Below, in pieces: positions 57,090 through 64,000 of a stretch of DNA of 64,000 bases. Every line of letters starts with the position of its first letter. Positions within the stretch are counted from its first letter, which is position 1. The translations under genes were made by a program, and so were the position numbers. A model generated the notes under the pieces. It saw only the letters and a list, made by a program, of their open reading frames with translations. It searched no databases and was not told the origin of the DNA. The stretch is from Burkholderia stagnalis (GTDB taxonomy: Bacteria > Pseudomonadota > Gammaproteobacteria > Burkholderiales > Burkholderiaceae): assembly GCF_902830275.1 (NCBI RefSeq), contig NZ_CADESW010000028.1:1-64000 (forward strand). Direction: 5' to 3'.

Positions 57090-57776
57090 ATGGCACTCGC
57101 CAAGAAGAAACCGGCTGCGAAGAAGGCAGCTGCGAAGAAGACCGTTGCCAAGAAGGCTGCTGCGCCGGCGAAGAAGGCCGCTGCAGTGAAGAAGGTTGCT
57201 GCCAAGAAGGTCGCGGTGAAGAAGGTTGCTGCAAAGAAGGCAGCACCGGCGAAGAAGGCAGCGGCCAAGAAAGTCGCAGTGAAGAAGGTTGCCGCGAAGA
57301 AGGTTGCTGCGAAGAAAGTCGCAGTGAAGAAGGTTGCTGCGAAGAAGGCGGCACCGGCGAAGAAGGCCGCAGCGAAGAAAGTCGCCGCGAAGAAGGTTGC
57401 AGTGAAGAAGGTTGCAGTGAAGAAGGTCGCGGCCAAGAAGGCTGCACCGGCGAAGAAGGCTGCTGCGAAGAAGGCCGCACCGGCGAAGAAGGCTGCTGCG
57501 AAGAAGGCTGCGCCTGCCAAGAAGGCTGCTGCGAAGAAGGCCGCACCCGCGAAGAAGGCTGCTGCGCCCAAGGCGGCTGCGCCCGCGAAGACCGCTGCTG
57601 CTGCGCCGAAGAAGGCCGCTGCGCCGAAGAAGGCTGCTGCACCGAAGAAGGCAGTCGTGAAGAAGGCCGCACCGGCGACGACCGCGTCGACGGCATCGGT
57701 TGCGCCGGCATCGGGCGTGAAGACCGCGCTCAACCCGGCAGCAGCATGGCCGTTCCCGACCGGCAGCCGTCCGTAA
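57090..57776 (+). CDS. histone H1-like (HctB/AlgP-type) lysine/alanine-rich protein
   Basis: 228 residues, about 90 percent Lys, Ala, Val and Pro. The chain consists of KKVAA/KKVAV pentads and KKAAPAKKAAA undecads, then a non-repeat C-terminus ending NPAAAWPFPTGSRP. Such proteins resemble the C-terminal tail of eukaryotic histone H1, bind DNA and compact or regulate the nucleoid. A strong AAGGAG precedes ATG 57090. Function is inferred from composition. Repeat number is likely to vary among strains. Confidence 0.88.
   Translation: MALAKKKPAAKKAAAKKTVAKKAAAPAKKAAAVKKVAAKKVAVKKVAAKKAAPAKKAAAKKVAVKKVAAKKVAAKKVAVKKVAAKKAAPAKKAAAKKVAAKKVAVKKVAVKKVAAKKAAPAKKAAAKKAAPAKKAAAKKAAPAKKAAAKKAAPAKKAAAPKAAAPAKTAAAAPKKAAAPKKAAAPKKAVVKKAAPATTASTASVAPASGVKTALNPAAAWPFPTGSRP
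57108..57660 (+). repeat. degenerate tandem repeats within the histone-like gene
   Basis: Units of 15 bases (Lys-Lys-Val-Ala-Ala/Val) and 33 bases (Lys-Lys-Ala-Ala-Pro-Ala-Lys-Lys-Ala-Ala-Ala), the latter repeated about four times in succession near 57430-57570. Built mainly of AAGAAG with GCT/GCC/GCG/GCA. Slippage or recombination may change length in frame. Confidence 0.8.
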
Positions 57777-57822
57777 TCGCGGACCGCACCCACTACCCGG
57801 ACACTCATGCGGTGTCCGCGGG

Positions 57823-57840
57823 TTGAGTAGCGCTACTCAA
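57823..57840. other. 18-bp perfect palindrome
   Basis: TTGAGTAGCGCTACTCAA is fully self-complementary. It follows a GGACAC/GTGTCC hairpin (57799-57817) and precedes the terminator. It may be part of the 3' RNA structure of the histone-like gene or a protein-binding site; I cannot decide. Confidence 0.4.
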
Positions 57841-57845
57841 TCGAC

Positions 57846-57878
57846 CCCGCCATCTGGCTCAGGTGGCGGGTTTTTTTT
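57846..57878 (+). terminator. terminator of the histone-like gene
   Basis: Arms CCCGCCA and TGGCGGG around an 11-base loop, followed by eight T. About 70 bases after the stop codon. Confidence 0.88.
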
Positions 57879-57980
57879 CGTCCGCGCGTGCCGCGCTACG
57901 GCGTCCGGGCGAAAAAAAACGCATGCGCAACTTCGCGCATGCGTTCGACCGCGGCTTGCGCCGCGTGCTGAGGATACCGG

Positions 57981-58454
57981 TCAGTGCGTGACGCGGGTGA
58001 CGCCGCCGCTCGACAGCAGCCGCACGCGCTCGCCGGCGCGGAATGCTTCGCCGCTCGCCGCTTGCGTGATCGAGCGCAGGTCGCCGTTGTCGAGGCGCAC
58101 GGTGATCTCGACACCATTCGCCGTGCTGAGGTTTTCGCCGATCGCATTGCCCGCGACCGCGCCGGCGAGGCCGCCCGCGATGGCGGTCAGGATCGAGCCC
58201 TTGCCGCCGCCGATCGCGCTGCCGGCAACCGCGCCGAGTGCGCCGCCGCCGAGTGTGCCAACCGCGCTGCCGGCGCCTTCGGACTGGATGCGCACCGCGC
58301 GAACGCTCTCGACCGTACCCATCCGCACGGTCTGCTCGCGTTGCGCCTGGCCGACGCTATAGACGTCGGCCGAACCCGGCGGCGTGAAGCAGCCTGCCAG
58401 CGTCAGCGTGGCGGTCAGCATGGCCCCGAGCGTGAGGGTTTTCTTCATCAACAT
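57981..58454 (-). CDS. glycine-zipper outer membrane lipoprotein (SlyB-like)
   Basis: 157 residues. A lipoprotein signal ends in LAGC with Cys22. The centre is a glycine zipper (GGGALGAVAGSAIGGG, then AIAGGLAGAVAGNAIG), as in SlyB/PcP, and the end is a small beta domain (EITVRLDNGDLRSITQ). Members sit in the outer membrane and contribute to envelope integrity. ATG 58454 follows GGGAGAG at good spacing; a second Met two codons on is possible. Confidence 0.85.
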   Translation of the reverse strand: MLMKKTLTLGAMLTATLTLAGCFTPPGSADVYSVGQAQREQTVRMGTVESVRAVRIQSEGAGSAVGTLGGGALGAVAGSAIGGGKGSILTAIAGGLAGAVAGNAIGENLSTANGVEITVRLDNGDLRSITQAASGEAFRAGERVRLLSSGGVTRVTH

Positions 58455-58473
58455 TTCTGCTCTCCCACAGTGT

Positions 58474-59412
58474 TCATTTGAGGCTGTAGCCAAAGGCAGC
58501 CTCGAAGCGTGCGTCGATCTCGGCGCGAGTCAGCGAGTAGGATTGCGGCCCCTGGTGGGCGATCTTGATCGAACCCATCAGGCTGGCCAGGCGCCCCGTG
58601 GTCGCCCAGTCGAGGCCCTTTTCGATCCCGTACAGCAGACCGCCGCGAAAAGCATCGCCACAGCCCGTCGGATCGGCGATCCGCTCGGCCGGCACGACGG
58701 GAATCTGCTCCACGCCCTGCTTGTGGCGGATTGTCGCGCCATGCTCGCCACGCGTGATGACGAGCGCGTCGACCCGGCTGGCGATTTCGTCTTCGGACCA
58801 TCCCGTCTTGTCGCTCACCAGCTTGGCCTCGTAGTCGTTGACCGCAACGTAGGTCGCAAGTTCAATGCTGCGGCGCAGCGTCGCGCCGTCGAACAGCGGC
58901 AGGCCCTGGCCCGGATCGAACACGAACGGCACGCCGGCCTTCGCGAGTTCCTCCGTATGCTGCACCATCCCGTCGAAGCCGTCCGGGCCGACGATGGCGA
59001 GCGTGATGTCCGGTGCGTCGCCCGCGTGGTTCAGGTGCGACTGCATCATCGCGCCCGGGTGAAACGCCGCGATCTGGTTGTTGTCGAGATCGGTCGTGAT
59101 CATCGCGTGCGCCGAGTGCATCTCGGGCAGCACGCGAACGTGGTCGCGGCGCAGGCCGAGCCGGTCGAGGCGCTCGAGATACGGTTGTGCGTCGAGCGCG
59201 CCGAGCGTGCCCATCATCCGTGCGTCGCCGCCGAGCAGATGCAGCGCATAGGCGATGTTGCCCGCGCAGCCGCCGAATTCGCGACGCATCGTCGGCACGA
59301 GGAAGCTCAGGTTGATGAGGTGCACCTGGTCGGGCAGGATGTGCTCGCGGAACCGCCCTTCGAAGGTCATGATGGAGTCGTAGGCGATCGAGCCGCAAAT
59401 CAGCGTAGCCAA
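58474..59412 (-). CDS. PfkB-family carbohydrate/nucleoside kinase (TTG start)
   Basis: 312 residues, ribokinase fold. N-terminal CGSIAYDSIMTF and a substrate-side GGCAGNIAYALHLLGG; the phosphate-binding C-terminal motif is DPTGCGDAFRGG, a variant of the usual DTTGAGDAF with the catalytic Asp kept. Adenosine kinase-like members have similar sequences, but the substrate is not proven. The best start is TTG at 59412 behind AGGAACGCAC; a longer frame starts earlier without homology. It lies 19 bases upstream of the lipoprotein gene. Confidence 0.82.
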   Translation of the reverse strand: MATLICGSIAYDSIMTFEGRFREHILPDQVHLINLSFLVPTMRREFGGCAGNIAYALHLLGGDARMMGTLGALDAQPYLERLDRLGLRRDHVRVLPEMHSAHAMITTDLDNNQIAAFHPGAMMQSHLNHAGDAPDITLAIVGPDGFDGMVQHTEELAKAGVPFVFDPGQGLPLFDGATLRRSIELATYVAVNDYEAKLVSDKTGWSEDEIASRVDALVITRGEHGATIRHKQGVEQIPVVPAERIADPTGCGDAFRGGLLYGIEKGLDWATTGRLASLMGSIKIAHQGPQSYSLTRAEIDARFEAAFGYSLK

Positions 59413-59500
59413 GGTGTGCGTTCCTGTAGAAATGAGGGACCCTGCGTGACAGCGCCGCGCGAAAAAGGCGCGGCGCGACAAGGGAAAGCGGGAAAAAGGC

Positions 59501-60004
59501 TTACTTCAGCGCAGCGAGCGCGGCGTCGTAGTTCGGCTCGTCCTTGATCTCGCCCACGAGCTGCGCGTGCAGCACCTTGTCCTGCGCGTCGAGCACGACG
59601 ACGGCGCGTGCGGTCAGGCCGTTCAGCGGGCCGCTCGTCACGTCGACGCCGTACGCGTTCGCGAACGCGCGGCCGGTGCGGAACGTCGATGCGGTCAGCA
59701 CGTTCGCGAGGCCTTCGGTCGTGCAGAAGCGGGTCGCCGCGAACGGCAGGTCGGCCGACACGACGATCACGACGGTGTTGTCGAGCGACGACGCGGCTTC
59801 GTTGAACTTGCGGGTCGACGTCGCGCAGGTCGGGGTATCGAGGCTCGGCACGATGTTCAGCACCTTGCGCTTGCCGGCGAAGCTGGCAAGCGTCAGGTCG
59901 GCGAGATCCTTGCCGACCAGCGAGAAGTCGGGGGCCTGCGAACCGACGGCCGGGAACGTGCCGGCGATTTCGATCGGGTTGCCACCCAGCGTAACTTTGC
60001 TCAT
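59501..60004 (-). CDS. tpx: thiol peroxidase
   Basis: 167 residues. Atypical two-Cys peroxiredoxin: peroxidatic Cys60 in SLDTPTCATS and resolving Cys94 in RFCTTEGL, the Tpx spacing. The start MSKVTLGGNPIEIAG is typical. GGAG lies nine bases before the start at 60004. It removes lipid and other hydroperoxides with thioredoxin. The PfkB kinase lies 88 bases downstream. Confidence 0.94.
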   Translation of the reverse strand: MSKVTLGGNPIEIAGTFPAVGSQAPDFSLVGKDLADLTLASFAGKRKVLNIVPSLDTPTCATSTRKFNEAASSLDNTVVIVVSADLPFAATRFCTTEGLANVLTASTFRTGRAFANAYGVDVTSGPLNGLTARAVVVLDAQDKVLHAQLVGEIKDEPNYDAALAALK

Positions 60005-60078
60005 GTTCGTGCTCCGAAATAGCGCGTCGCCAGGACGCGCGGGGTTGAGACGGGCGCGCATCTGCGCGCCGCGGGGCG

Positions 60079-62232
60079 TCACGGATAGAAGATCTGGACG
60101 CGGAAATTCGAGGCGGGCGTACCGTTCGTCTCGACGCGGACGACCATCGTCTGCGTTGCGCCGGCCGGCAGCCCCGCGTCGATTCGCGTGCCGGGCCGGA
60201 CGTAATCGCGCGGCGCGAGCACGCGGCGGACGGTAACGTGGTTGGTGTCGTCGAGCAGCGTCAGCTCGAGCGACGGATACGCGAGTGCGACGCGGTAGCG
60301 GTTCGTCAGCGGCGCCTTCAGCTCGAGCACGCGCGGGCCGTCGAGCTGGTGCAGGTCGGTCGCTTCGAGCCGCAGCCCGTCGATCGCGCGCGGCGGCGCG
60401 ACGGTGCAGCCGAGCGGCGCGCAGATGCGCTGGAACCAGCCTTGCGTGATCGGCCAGTAGATCATCACCGTCTCGCGCTGCCACCACGCGAGCTGGCCGG
60501 CCAGCAGTACGCCGAGCACGGCGGCCACCAGGCCGCCGAAGAAGCCGCCGAGCAGGCCGCGTCGTTGCGGCGCGCGGGCTTCGCGCGTGACGGCAAATGG
60601 GGGACGGTCGTCGTCCGCGGGGAGGGCCGAGAACTGTTCGTTTGGTGTGCCGGCGGCGAAGCCCGGTTCGCGAGCGGTGCGGGCGCCGGTGTCGGCGGTA
60701 TCGTCTGGAGCGGGTTGCGGGTCGGCTACGAAGCGGGGCTCGTGCGTGTCGCGTGCCGCGGCAAACGGCGCGTGTTCGTGGGCGCTGTCGAGCGGCGCGT
60801 CGGCGGCGAGGCGCGGCTCGTGCTTGTCATGCGCGGGGGGCAGGGCAGTCGACGCCGGCGGTGCGAGTTCGTCGGCGCGTTGCGCCGGAGCAGCCGGCCG
60901 GGCGGCGGCGGACGCCGCTGCCGCTGCCGGGAAAGCGGGGGACGATTGCGGTGTGCCGGTCAGGCGGACCGCGCCTGGTTTGGCGTCGGGCGAGTTTCCG
61001 TCGGGCAGCGTGACGGGCACGAGGGGCTCGGCGCTGATATTGCTGCCGCTATGCTGCAGCGACGGATCGACGTTGCCGTCGAGCCACGGTGCCCACATGT
61101 CCCAGTGGTCCGGACGGAAGTCCGCGTGCGCGGGGTGCGCGCTGCTCGCGCTGTCGACGAACAGCCGGGGCAGGGCTGCCTCGTGCGCGGTGGCGGCGAC
61201 GTGGGCTTCGGCGGTCGGCGCTTCGGCAGCGGTTGCCGCGAAGGCCGACGCTTCGGCACTGCGCGCGGCGTCAGGCGTGACTTTGGCGGCAGGGGCTTCG
61301 GCAACGCGAGCGTCAGCGAACGCTTCGTCGGCCGAACCTTTCGGTGCATGCATGTCGGCAGCGGTCGCGTGGCCGGAAGGCGCTTCGGCAACATGCGCTT
61401 CGACAGCGGGGGCCTCGGTTGCGTGCGAGTCGGCGGCAGCGGTATCGGGCGCATGTGCGCCGGTTATAGGCGCTTCGTCTGCAGACGCTTCGGCCACATG
61501 CGCTTCGGTGGCAGCGGCTTCGGAAGCATGTGCGCCGGCAACAGGCACTTCGACTGCGGGTGCTTCGGCCAGATGCGCTTCGGCAGCAGCGGCTTCGGAA
61601 GCGGGTGCGCCGGCAACAGGCGCTTCGACTGCAGACGCTTCGGCCACGTGCGCTTCGGCGACAGCGGCTTCGGAAGCCGGTGCGCCGGCGCCAGGCACTT
61701 CGACTGCAGATGCTTCGGCCACATGCGCTTTGGCAGCAGCGGCTTCGGAAGCCGGTGCGCCTGCTACAGGCACGTCGACCGCAGGCGCTTCGGCTGCGTG
61801 CGTATCGGCGGCAGCGGCTTCAGGAATATGCGTGTCGGCAACGGGCGCTTCGACAGCGGGCGCTTCCGCCATGTTGACGTCGGCAGCGGGTGCATCGGGA
61901 ACAAGCGTGTCGGCAGCGCGCTTTTCGACGGCAGGCGCCTCGTCACCATGCGCCTCTGCAGCAGGCGCTTGCGCGACGGTCGCTTCGGCAACAGCCGAGG
62001 CAACCGCCGGCACGTCTACGACACCCTTGCCAGCCGCGCTTCCCGATGCGGCACCGCTTTCTCCCGCAAGCGCCGATTCACGCTGCGGCGCATGCTCGCG
62101 GACCAGCGAGTCCGCCGCATCGAACACGTGCCGGCAATGCCCGCAACGCACCAGCCCGCCATGCAGCGCGAGCTGTTCCTGCTGCAGGCGGAAGACGGTA
62201 TTGCAATGAGGGCAGCGCGTCGCGAGAAGCAT
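60079..62232 (-). CDS. zinc-ribbon / DUF3426 membrane protein with expanded repeat region
   Basis: 717 residues. An N-terminal MJ0042-type zinc finger has Cys7-x2-Cys10 and Cys30-x2-Cys33. A long Ala/Glu/Val-rich region (about 70-540) includes five imperfect 25-residue repeats (154-278). A single membrane segment lies near 555-580 (GLLGGFFGGLVAAVLGVLLA). The C-terminal DUF3426 domain follows (QLDGPRVLELKAPLTNRYRV ... ETNGTPASNFRVQIFYP). The family architecture is common beside prmA in betaproteobacteria, but such proteins are often near 300-450 residues. The zinc finger would face the cytoplasm and DUF3426 the periplasm. Function unknown. Confidence 0.85.
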   Translation of the reverse strand: MLLATRCPHCNTVFRLQQEQLALHGGLVRCGHCRHVFDAADSLVREHAPQRESALAGESGAASGSAAGKGVVDVPAVASAVAEATVAQAPAAEAHGDEAPAVEKRAADTLVPDAPAADVNMAEAPAVEAPVADTHIPEAAAADTHAAEAPAVDVPVAGAPASEAAAAKAHVAEASAVEVPGAGAPASEAAVAEAHVAEASAVEAPVAGAPASEAAAAEAHLAEAPAVEVPVAGAHASEAAATEAHVAEASADEAPITGAHAPDTAAADSHATEAPAVEAHVAEAPSGHATAADMHAPKGSADEAFADARVAEAPAAKVTPDAARSAEASAFAATAAEAPTAEAHVAATAHEAALPRLFVDSASSAHPAHADFRPDHWDMWAPWLDGNVDPSLQHSGSNISAEPLVPVTLPDGNSPDAKPGAVRLTGTPQSSPAFPAAAAASAAARPAAPAQRADELAPPASTALPPAHDKHEPRLAADAPLDSAHEHAPFAAARDTHEPRFVADPQPAPDDTADTGARTAREPGFAAGTPNEQFSALPADDDRPPFAVTREARAPQRRGLLGGFFGGLVAAVLGVLLAGQLAWWQRETVMIYWPITQGWFQRICAPLGCTVAPPRAIDGLRLEATDLHQLDGPRVLELKAPLTNRYRVALAYPSLELTLLDDTNHVTVRRVLAPRDYVRPGTRIDAGLPAGATQTMVVRVETNGTPASNFRVQIFYP
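61399..61773 (-). repeat. five 75-bp imperfect tandem repeats in the DUF3426 gene
   Basis: Units encode variants of VPVAGAPASEAAAAEAHVAE followed by ASAVE (25 residues, 75 bases), corresponding to residues 154-178, 179-203, 204-228, 229-253 and 254-278. Neighbouring sequence is degenerate in the same style. The period keeps the frame, so expansions and contractions would be tolerated. Confidence 0.8.
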
Positions 62233-62277
62233 GTCGAGCCGGGCGGCCTGCTGGCCAGAGTGAAGGACAGCGCTATT

Positions 62278-63180
62278 CTAATGGCTTTCGCGGCGGGTTC
62301 CGGCGAGGCATACCCAACCTTCGTGTTCGCGCCAGACCGAGATGTCGACGTAGCGCACGTAGACGGCCGCGACTTCGTCCGCCTGGCGCGCGAGCACGCC
62401 CGACAGCGCGATGCGCCCGCCCGGTTTCACCTTCGACGCGAGCATCGACGCCATCAGCTTCAGCGGATTCGACAGGATGTTGGCGACGACGATGTCGAAT
62501 TCGCCTGCCGGGCACTCGTCCGGCAGCCCGTACGTGACGTCCGCGTGGTTGCGTTCGCTGTTCAGGCGCGCCGATTCGACCGCCTGCGGATCGATGTCGA
62601 TGCCGATCACGGGGTTCGCCCCGCATTTGCGCGCCAGGATCGCGAGGATCCCGGAGCCGCAGCCGTAGTCGAGCACCGACTGGCCGGGCTGCACCGATTG
62701 CTCGAGCCACTCCATGCAGAGCCGCGTCGTCGGATGGCTGCCGGTGCCGAACGCGAGGCCCGGGTCGAGTTCGAGCACGAGCGCGTCGGGATCCGGCGCA
62801 TCGTGCCAGGACGGCACGACCCAGATCCGCTCGCCGATCGGAATCGGATCGAACTGCGATTGCGTGAGGCGCACCCAGTCCTGTTCCTCGACTTCGCGCA
62901 CCTCGAAGCGCGGCGCTTCGCCGAGCCCGATCTCGTTCGCGGCCGCCGCGAGCAGCACGGCGGGATCGTGATCGGGCGGCAGCAGCGCGATCACGCGCGA
63001 GTGCTGCCATGCGGTGCGATCGGGCACGAGGCCCGGTTCGCCGAAGAGCGGCTGCTCGTCGGGCGTGTCCGCATCGGCATCCTCGACGGACACCGACAGC
63101 GCGCCCAGCTCGAGCAGCGCGTCGGACAGCGCCTCCGCGTGCTCCCGGGCCAGTTCGACGACGAGTTCGCGATAGCTCAT
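62278..63180 (-). CDS. prmA: ribosomal protein L11 methyltransferase
   Basis: 300 residues. It trimethylates ribosomal protein L11 at several positions. N-terminal L11-recognition domain, then a SAM-dependent methyltransferase with VLDYGCGSGILAILA and the NILSNPL catalytic motif; LDPGLAFGTGSHPTTRLC is the PrmA hallmark. It is four bases downstream of accC on the same strand and 45 bases upstream of the DUF3426 gene, the common betaproteobacterial order. Confidence 0.95.
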   Translation of the reverse strand: MSYRELVVELAREHAEALSDALLELGALSVSVEDADADTPDEQPLFGEPGLVPDRTAWQHSRVIALLPPDHDPAVLLAAAANEIGLGEAPRFEVREVEEQDWVRLTQSQFDPIPIGERIWVVPSWHDAPDPDALVLELDPGLAFGTGSHPTTRLCMEWLEQSVQPGQSVLDYGCGSGILAILARKCGANPVIGIDIDPQAVESARLNSERNHADVTYGLPDECPAGEFDIVVANILSNPLKLMASMLASKVKPGGRIALSGVLARQADEVAAVYVRYVDISVWREHEGWVCLAGTRRESH

Positions 63181-63184
63181 GCGA

Positions 63185-64000
63185 TTACGCTTCTTCCGGT
63201 GCGACCTGCTGCTTCTGCGCGAGCCGGTTTTCGAGGTAGTGGATGCTGGTGCCGCCTTCGACGAACTTCGAGTCGATCATCAGCTCGCGGTGCAGCGGGA
63301 TGTTGGTCTGGATGCCTTCGACGACCATCTCCGACAGCGCGATGCGCATCCGGCTGATTGCCTGCTCGCGGGTCGCGCCGTAGGTGATCAGCTTGCCGAT
63401 CATCGAATCATAGTTCGGCGGCACGAAATAGCCATTGTACGCATGCGAGTCGACGCGCACGCCCGGGCCGCCCGGCGTATGCCACGACGTGATCCGGCCC
63501 GGCGACGGCGTGAATTTGAACGGATCTTCGGCGTTGATCCGGCATTCGATCGCATGTCCGCGGAACTGGATGTCGCGCTGGCGCAGCGTGAGCTTCTCGC
63601 CGGCCGCGATGCGGATCTGCTCCTGCACGATGTCGACGCCCGTGATCAGCTCCGACACGGGGTGCTCGACCTGCACGCGCGTGTTCATCTCGATGAAGTA
63701 GAACTCGCCGTTTTCGTACAGGAATTCGAACGTGCCCGCACCGAGGTAGCCCATCTTCTTGCAGGCATCCGCGCAGCGGTCGCCGATCCGGTCGATCAGG
63801 CGGCGCGGAATGCCGGGCGCCGGCGCTTCCTCGATCACCTTCTGGTGGCGGCGCTGCATCGAGCAATCGCGCTCGCCGAGCCACAGCGCATTCTTGTGCG
63901 CGTCGGACAGCACCTGGATCTCGATGTGGCGCGGGTTCTCGAGGAACTTCTCCATGTACACCTGCGGGTTGCCGAACGCACGGCCGGCTTCCTCGCGGGT
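63185..64000 (-). CDS. accC: biotin carboxylase subunit of acetyl-CoA carboxylase (partial)
   Basis: The C-terminal 271 codons; the 5' part lies beyond the window end. ATP-grasp features of biotin carboxylase are clear: KFLENPRHIEIQVL, GERDCSMQRRHQKVIEEAP, the catalytic EMNTRVQVEHPVSE, and ECRINAEDP. It carboxylates the biotin on AccB in the first step of fatty acid synthesis. The window cuts the gene just before the glycine-rich ATP loop. Confidence 0.95.
   Translation of the reverse strand, partial: TREEAGRAFGNPQVYMEKFLENPRHIEIQVLSDAHKNALWLGERDCSMQRRHQKVIEEAPAPGIPRRLIDRIGDRCADACKKMGYLGAGTFEFLYENGEFYFIEMNTRVQVEHPVSELITGVDIVQEQIRIAAGEKLTLRQRDIQFRGHAIECRINAEDPFKFTPSPGRITSWHTPGGPGVRVDSHAYNGYFVPPNYDSMIGKLITYGATREQAISRMRIALSEMVVEGIQTNIPLHRELMIDSKFVEGGTSIHYLENRLAQKQQVAPEEA

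Noticed and set aside
56716..57711. 331-codon minus-strand frame rich in PSSQQPSS-type repeats
   Set aside because: The repeats are the reverse complement of the Lys/Ala repeats of the histone-like gene, which has a ribosome site and terminator; the minus frame is a shadow.
61399..61773. CRISPR-like array from the 75-bp repeats
   Set aside because: The repeats are directly adjacent, imperfect, in frame and coding; there are no spacers and no cas genes.
60238..63357. 1039-codon plus-strand frame across the DUF3426 and prmA genes
   Set aside because: Arg/Gly/Cys-rich antisense shadow; both minus-strand genes are supported by domains.
63185..63961. A 258-residue accC starting at MYMEKFLENP
   Set aside because: That Met is internal to biotin carboxylase; the frame stays open to the window end, so the gene is cut by the boundary, not truncated.

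Overview
The window is GC-rich (about two thirds G+C by eye) and reads as a betaproteobacterial main-chromosome segment, most likely Burkholderia and probably the cepacia complex. This is inferred from the 5S rRNA sequence, the Gram-negative porin with a C-terminal Phe, the meso-DAP-type MurE, the gene order, and many proteins whose sequence and length match Burkholderia homologues I recognise. I see no prophage, insertion sequence, CRISPR array or clear genomic island. It is mostly core genome.

Layout. (1) 1-6.6 kb: the end of an rRNA operon (5S), a molybdopterin oxidoreductase, an acyl-CoA ligase (fadD), a porin on the minus strand, and coq7. (2) 6.8-24.3 kb: a complete division and cell wall (dcw) cluster, mraZ-rsmH-ftsL-ftsI-murE-murF-mraY-murD-ftsW-murG-murC-ddlB-ftsQ-ftsA-ftsZ, behind one recognisable promoter with an array of MraZ-type operator repeats. 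Most of its junctions are ATGA overlaps, so translation is tightly coupled. (3) 24.4-38 kb: a peroxiredoxin, lpxC, a DUF721 (DciA-like) gene, secA, argJ, a DUF815 ATPase and mutT. These converge on a minus-strand run pilB-pilC-pilD-coaE-zapD-yacG, the same neighbourhood as ftsZ-lpxC-secA-mutT-yacG-zapD-coaE in E. coli. (4) 37.7-49.8 kb: a CNNM/CorC transporter, tRNA-Pro(CGG), ispB, rplU-rpmA-obgE-proB, a CNP1-like lipoprotein, rppH, proS, marC, a hypoxanthine-guanine phosphoribosyltransferase and ffh. (5) 49.8-57.8 kb: a CcsA/YpjD-like protein, a PP0621-type protein, ampD, then nrdA and nrdB with a two-box NrdR operator, and a lysine/alanine-repeat histone H1-like protein. (6) 57.9-64 kb, minus strand: a glycine-zipper lipoprotein, a PfkB kinase, tpx, a 717-residue zinc-ribbon/DUF3426 protein with 25-residue repeats, prmA, and a partial accC cut by the window end.

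The genes serve growth: peptidoglycan precursor synthesis and septation (dcw, zapD), lipid A (lpxC), secretion (secA, ffh), quinones (coq7, ispB), translation (rplU, rpmA, proS, obgE, prmA), dNTP supply (nrdAB) and nucleotide sanitation (mutT, hpt).

I found no new multi-gene system. The least explained material is non-coding: a roughly 290-nt structured leader before nrdA, three strong hairpins between nrdA and nrdB, a hairpin-rich 430-nt interval between nrdB and the histone-like gene, a pair of hairpins before lpxC, and a terminator-like hairpin directly ahead of proS. At the protein level the repeat-expanded DUF3426 protein stands out.
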